This document shows positions 59,734-64,000 of a stretch of 64,000 nt of DNA, one piece after another (the stretch's first letter is position 1; each line of letters begins with the position of its first letter). The DNA is from Zeus faber. Taxonomy: Eukaryota > Chordata > Actinopteri > Zeiformes > Zeidae. Made by a program: the position numbers and the translations under genes. Location of the stretch: the NCBI GenBank assembly GCA_960531495.1, contig OY482864.1:2487773-2551772 (forward strand), in the 5' to 3' direction. Under the pieces are notes generated by a model, which made no database searches, had not been told where the DNA came from, and saw nothing but the letters and a program-made list of their open reading frames with translations.

Positions 59734-60560
59734 TCATCTCTGACTATCCCATTTCTTCTTCGCCAACCTCTTCTGCTCTATGCAGAAGTGTCCTCTCTCC
59801 TGTACTCCCTCATTCCACCACCAAGAGTCCTTGTCTTCCTTCTTCTTCTCGCATGATACACCGAGTACTTTCTTGGCCGTCTCCCTCGTCACTTCTGCCG
59901 TTGTTTCCCAGTCATCTGGTAACTGTTCATTCCCTGCCTGCCTTACCTCTTCCCTAAAACTCATGCAACACTCCTCCTTTTTCAACTTCCACCATTTCAT
60001 ATGTGGCTCTTCTTTCACTCTCTTTCTCTTCTTGGCCTCTAGAGTCATCCTACAGACCACCATCTGATGCTGCCCAGCAACACACTCCCCGACCACCACT
60101 TTGCAGTTGCAAATCTCTTTCAGATTGCAGTCCACCTGTGTGCACCTTCCTCCACTCTTGTATGTCACCCTGTGTTCCTCCCTCTTCTTGAAATACGTAT
60201 TCACAACAGCCAATTCCATCCTTTTGGTGAAGTCTCCCACCATCTGTCCTTACACGTTCCTCTCCTTGACACCATACCTACCCATCACCTTCTCGTCACC
60301 TATGTCTCTGATCCCTTTGCCAACATGCCCATTGAGATCTGCTCCAATGACCACTCTCTCTCCCTTGGGGACGATCTCCACCACTACATCCAACTCACTA
60401 AAGAATTCTTCTTTCTCTTCCATCTCACACCCAACTTGGGGAGCATATGCACTGACCACATTCATTATCGCCCCATCAATTTCCAGCTTCATGTTCATCA
60501 CTCTGTCCGACATTCTTGTCACCTCCAAAACAATCTTGACATATTCTTCCTTCAAGACTA
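59734..60560 (-). pseudogene. RTE LINE endonuclease and linker (broken)
   Basis: Endonuclease that nicks target DNA. On the minus strand it reads IDGAIMNVVSAYAPQVGCEM, then GERVVIGADLNGHVGKG (equivalent of the GDFN box) and MGRYGVKERNV, then a stop. After a gap of a few bases a second open stretch continues with GDFTKRMELAVVNTYFKKRE, EHRVTYKSGGRCTQVD (active-site region, where YKS.GR...ID is usual) and KVVVGECVAGQHQMVVCRM, which carries a QH in place of the catalytic DH. A Lys/Glu-rich linker (KWWKLKKEECC) follows. It is inactive because of the stop and the altered motif. Confidence 0.8.
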
Positions 60561-60985
60561 TCCCTACCCCATTTCACCTTCCATTCACGCCATGCTAGAA
60601 CAGTTTGTACCCGGCTCCAATACTCCTTGCCTTACTCCTCTTCCAACTGGTCTCTTGTACACATAGTACATCTACATTCCTTCTCTCCATCATGTCAGCC
60701 AGCTCTCTCTCTTTGCCCTTCATAGTGCCAACGTTCTAAGTTCCTACTCTCAACTCTACTCCCTTCTTTCTCTCCTGCTGTCTCTGGACACGCCTTCCCC
60801 CTCTTCTTTTTCTTCGGCCGACAGTAGCACAATTTCCACTGGCACCCTGTTGGCTAACGGCACCAGTGGTGGTCGTTGTTAACCCTGGCCTCGACCGATC
60901 CAAAATGGAAATCATCATGGTTTTTACGCCAGATGCCCTTCCTGACGCAACCCTCTCTATTCATCCGGGCTTCCATTCCAGGAGA

Positions 60986-61929
60986 AAAATATACTTTTAC
61001 ATTACACTCTTTGTGCTGTTTTTTTTTTACTGTTTTTGTTTTGCTTTCTGTTACTGTACCTTCAGTTACTAACAAGATGTTCTTGTCCGGGGGAATTTGT
61101 TTTACTTGCGTCAGTTGATAAGACACGAGAACTGAAGACTTGCTGGTGCACTGCAAAAACTAAATGTCGAAAAAGAAGAAACAGTCAGATAAAAGAACTA
61201 AAATTACAGCACAATTATCATCCAATATAGTGGATGATATAGTAGATGGATAGTGTGCTGGAAGTGATGGAAGTGGGCATAGCTGGTGATTCTGGAAGTA
61301 AAAATCAATAATTCATTACTTTATTTATTTTTTATAATTTTTCTTTTTCTTTTGACGAGAACTAGGTTTCTTACACCACACAGAATTGTGGGAGTGGATC
61401 ATTTAATTATACAATGCCATAATTGTTTATGAATTTATCAGCGTTGGTCTGAAATAATAAAATAATGTTTGAAATAGTGTTTGTGATCTTTTGGATAGGA
61501 GTAAATTCAACATTTTCAATCAAGCTTCATTGCTATAGTTTTAACGTGAACCAGCTCCTAGGTGGAAACAGTCTGGCTGTGACTTATTGCTTTAGTTGGT
61601 CAAGTACAAAATATTGTACCTTGGACTTTTCAAAGTTGTAGTACTCAATGTTTGCAGTGAAAACATCCAGGATGGTCTCATGTCAAAGGAGCAAAGGAAA
61701 ATTGCTTGTACAATGTTTTCACAAAGCGTGTGCTGCATGTAAAGTGTGTCTTTGGGTATTCTCATCTGCAAAGTTTGCCAGCCATGTCTCTCAGTGTCTG
61801 AGGTTTTATCGAAACATTTTCACCTCTACTTAAAACACATTTTTGGAACACATCACAGCCCTCATCCGATTTAGAATGTGTCATTGTCTCAACAGAAATG
61901 GCTTAAACAAGGAGTCATAGAAAGAAAGC
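60986..61929. other. Unclassified stretch, no gene seen
   Basis: AT-rich, with no recognised element. Confidence 0.45.
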
Positions 61930-62262
61930 ACAAGATGCACCCACAAGTGCAGAACCCAGGCCAGAGGTGCCAAGCGTGGACCGCATGCCCAGAACCCAAC
62001 AGATCGACACCCCCCCCCCCCCCCCCCCAGAACCGCCCACCCAGTGGAGAAGTCCGCAGGACACCCATGCCCACCCACGCCACATGCACTAAGCACACAC
62101 CCATGCAACACAATACAGTCAGCACAATGCACCCTGAAGGAACCCCCCCCCCCCCCATGGCAAACAGAGCTCTGCCAATGCCCACAAACAGCCAGACATG
62201 CGCCCCCTCCACCCCACAAACCCTACCGGTCGCCACCCGGCCAACTACACGCCAAAATCATT
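61930..62262 (-). repeat. Fragment of the L1 G-rich 3'UTR (third copy)
   Basis: G-rich when read on the minus strand. It shares landmarks with 27900-28100 and 46230-46400, such as a TCTGGCTGT...GGGCAT segment and GGTGGGCATGGGTGTCCTGC. It contains C homopolymers on the plus strand at 62010-62028 and 62143-62156. No ORF2 or tail was recognised. The long open frames here are composition artefacts. Confidence 0.5.
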
Positions 62263-62443
62263 TGTAAATCTGGAAGCTCTACACTGGAAAGAGGCTTGTT
62301 TGAAGAAAGATACAACATCCGACGGGGGTCAAATTTCATCATACTCTGCATTAGTCGCCATTTAAGGTTCCTTGTTAGGGTCAGGAGGTTAGGGGAAATT
62401 TAGGGTTGTAATGTTAATAATTTCACTCAACTGAGTAGATTTT

Positions 62444-62465
62444 CACACACACACACACACACACA
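62444..62465 (+). repeat. Short (CA)n
   Basis: 22 bp CA repeat. Confidence 0.9.
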
Positions 62466-62943
62466 GGAAATCCAGAGAAATCCTTAGTTCACAATTACAG
62501 CATCACTTACCACAATCAATGTCCTACCACAATCACAACACGATCACCAGCGATGCAATCACTCCAAACACAACTGCAACCTATCTGGTGATGGATAGGT
62601 AGTGATGTCACCAGGATGTTATCATCTTGTTGGCTAATGACAGGATATGGAATGGGAGCCTTCACGGAATAGAGAAAGGGTCGAGACCTCTAGGGCCTCG
62701 TCAGAAATAACTTCCCAAAAATTCCTTCCCACAATGTTCACCTGGTTGTACATGTCAATAGCAAGGAGATGATTTGGTGTGATGCAAGTCTTACAAAAAT
62801 GACTGCTGCCTCACAGTAATAAGGTCCTAGGTTCGATTTCAGCCTGGGGTGCTGTTGGCACTGCGCTGGTATATCTCGCGTTAAGGGCCTTTCTGTGTGG
62901 AGTTGGCATGTTCTCCATGTGCTGACATGGGGTTTCCTCCATA

Positions 62944-63765
62944 TAACGCGTTCCAAATTATTATACAAATTGGATATAAGTGTCATAAACATTTAATTTT
63001 TTGTTTTTCAATTAAACTCATGGATGGTATTGTGTCTCAGGGCTCTTTGGATCACTGAAATCAATCTCAGACACCTGTGATAATTTCTTTGCCAGGTGAA
63101 CCCAATTAAAGGAAAACTACTTCAGAAGGATGTTCCACATTATTAAGCAGGCCAAAGGTTTCAAGCAATATGGGAAAGAAAAAGGATCTCGCTGCTGCGA
63201 AAAGCATCAAATAGTGCGATGTCTTGGACAAGGTATGAAAACATTAAATATTTCACAAAAGAGTATGAGGCATTTTGCATCAGAATAGCAGCTCTGGGAG
63301 GCTATTCTGACATCCTGCAATGAAATTCAAGCAGAAACTCTCCAAAAACTCACAAGTTCAATGGTTGCAAGAATTGTGAAGGTGATATCAAAGAAGGGGT
63401 CTTATGTTAACATGTAACTTGGCATGTTAAGATGTTTTTGATTGAAATAGCTTTTGATTTCAGTAAATATGACCTACTAATTCTGCACATTAAACAAATG
63501 ACCATTTTCAGTTCTTAACAACACATTAATTGTTTTGAAACTGTTGTGCAAAATAATTTGGAAAAGTGCATTTTGAGTTCTTTATTTTTGAAAAAAATAC
63601 TGTTATCATTGAGAGGTTTGTTCAATAACATTTGAATTATACCCTAACTGTTGATGACTTTATACTGATTTATACTGACTTATTATACTGACTGTCACTT
63701 CCATCGACTATTTAGGAAAATCAGAGAAAAATATCATTTGTATAATAATTTGGAACGCAGTTCCA
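62944..63765 (+). mobile_element. Tc1-like transposon, internally deleted
   Basis: An 822-bp insertion with perfect 23-bp inverted ends (62948-62970 and 63736-63758, starting GCGTTCCAAATTATTATACA) and a TA on each side (62942-62943, 63766-63767), as expected of Tc1/mariner. It retains the start and the end of a transposase gene, but the middle is missing. Related complete elements are about twice as long. It could have been moved only by transposase supplied from elsewhere. Confidence 0.9.
63170..63417 (+). pseudogene. Tc1-like transposase, N- and C-terminal remnants
   Basis: A DDE transposase reduced to its ends. The ATG at 63170 begins MGKKKDLAAAK. A one-base frameshift follows, then the DNA-binding helix-turn-helix region QIVRCLGQGMKTLNISQK. 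At about 63262 the sequence jumps to the far C-terminus, QLWEAILTSCNEIQAETLQK and LTSSMVARIVKVISKKGSYV, ending at TAA 63415-63417. The whole catalytic core is missing. The C-terminal part is strikingly intact and in frame, so the deletion may be relatively young. Confidence 0.85.
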
Positions 63766-63922
63766 TAACATCAGTCAGGACCCCCACCAAAAACATGTAG
63801 AACATCGTTGTCTGACCAGCGATAGATATTTGTAATTGGTCCCCGGGCGCATCGCAGTATGCTGCCCACTGCTCCCGGCAAACCCCTGGAGGAAGGACAA
63901 GCCAGAATTCCACCATTTGAAG

Positions 63923-63956
<34 letters not shown>

Positions 63957-64000
63957 GGCCGCAGTCGTCGAATGAGTGCTAAGGGTGTCCCGTGAGATAA

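Larger units (their letters stand above)
58012..60985 (-). mobile_element. RTE-type LINE, nearly full length but frameshifted
   Basis: A minus-strand non-LTR retrotransposon of the kind often misannotated in fish as craniofacial-development-like protein. Its 3' end is an A/G-rich tail (GAAAGAAAAAGAAAGAAAG on the minus strand) at 58012-58035. It carries endonuclease, linker, RT and a C-terminal region in the right order, and a 5' region near 60850-60985 with GTTTTTACGCCAGATGCCCT. About 3 kb is present. The frame is broken several times. It abuts Gypsy copy 3 at its 3' end. Confidence 0.85.
62797..64000 (+). repeat. SINE copy split by a Tc1-like transposon
   Basis: The 5' part (about 62797-62941) holds CTGCTGCCTCACAG, GGTTCGATTTC (B box) and GTTGGCATGTTCTCC. 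The 3' part (63768 to the window end) holds CATCAGTCAGGACCCCCACC, AAAAACATG, GTCTGACCAGCGATAGATAT and CTGCCCACTGCTCC, a TG tract (63924-63955) and GTGTCCCGTGAGATAA. Rejoined across the insert, the order is the same as in the copy at 14529-14957. The A box end is not recognisable, so the head is truncated or decayed. Confidence 0.8.

Noticed and set aside
58012..60660. Plus-strand open frames over 58000-60670
   Set aside because: Antisense shadows of the RTE LINE, whose minus-strand reading shows clear endonuclease and RT motifs.

Overview
The window looks like a stretch of teleost fish nuclear genome. The evidence is its repeat content: Ty3/Gypsy elements of the sushi/chromovirus type, L1-, L2/CR1/Rex1- and RTE-type LINEs, a Tc1-like DNA transposon, tRNA-headed SINEs of kinds common in ray-finned fish, and many long (TG/CA)n arrays. 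The species cannot be named from sequence alone. I found no convincing host protein-coding gene, rRNA, free-standing tRNA gene or CRISPR array. The region is best read as intergenic or intronic DNA holding a layered record of transposable elements, almost all broken.

Layout. 1-1575: 5'-truncated L1-type LINE (minus). 1640-3268: Gypsy copy 1 (minus; LTR, gag, protease). 4151-7662: Gypsy copy 2 (plus), with both ends exact and a 5-bp target-site duplication, but with its pol joined to a truncated 3' LTR. 9003-10640: L2/CR1-like LINE (minus). 14529-14957: tRNA-headed SINE. 18284-18905: LINE 3' tail and a 342-bp TG array. 20290-22240: L2/CR1-like LINE (plus) lacking its catalytic core. 25268-28757: L1 with an inverted arrangement typical of twin priming. 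30336-30562: candidate MITE. 32174-35430: three LINE/SINE fragments. 39080-42106: LINE tails and two neighbouring copies of one SINE. 45067-47169: another SINE, then an L1 3'UTR-only insertion with a 15-bp target-site duplication. 48500-51440: a duplicated unclassified repeat. 55674-58010: Gypsy copy 3 (plus), with LTR promoter and self-priming signals but at least three internal deletions. 58012-60985: nearly full-length RTE-type LINE (minus). 61930-62262: third fragment of the L1 G-rich 3'UTR. 62797-64000: a SINE split by an internally deleted Tc1-like transposon with perfect 23-bp inverted repeats and TA target duplications.

There is no operon-like cooperation between genes. Relations are between elements: autonomous lineages and the deleted or non-autonomous copies they would have mobilised, and insertions nested in older insertions. 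The most informative observations are the twin-primed L1, the Gypsy self-priming signature, the RNase H-to-LTR deletion junction, and the Tc1-in-SINE nest. No new type of biological system was recognised.
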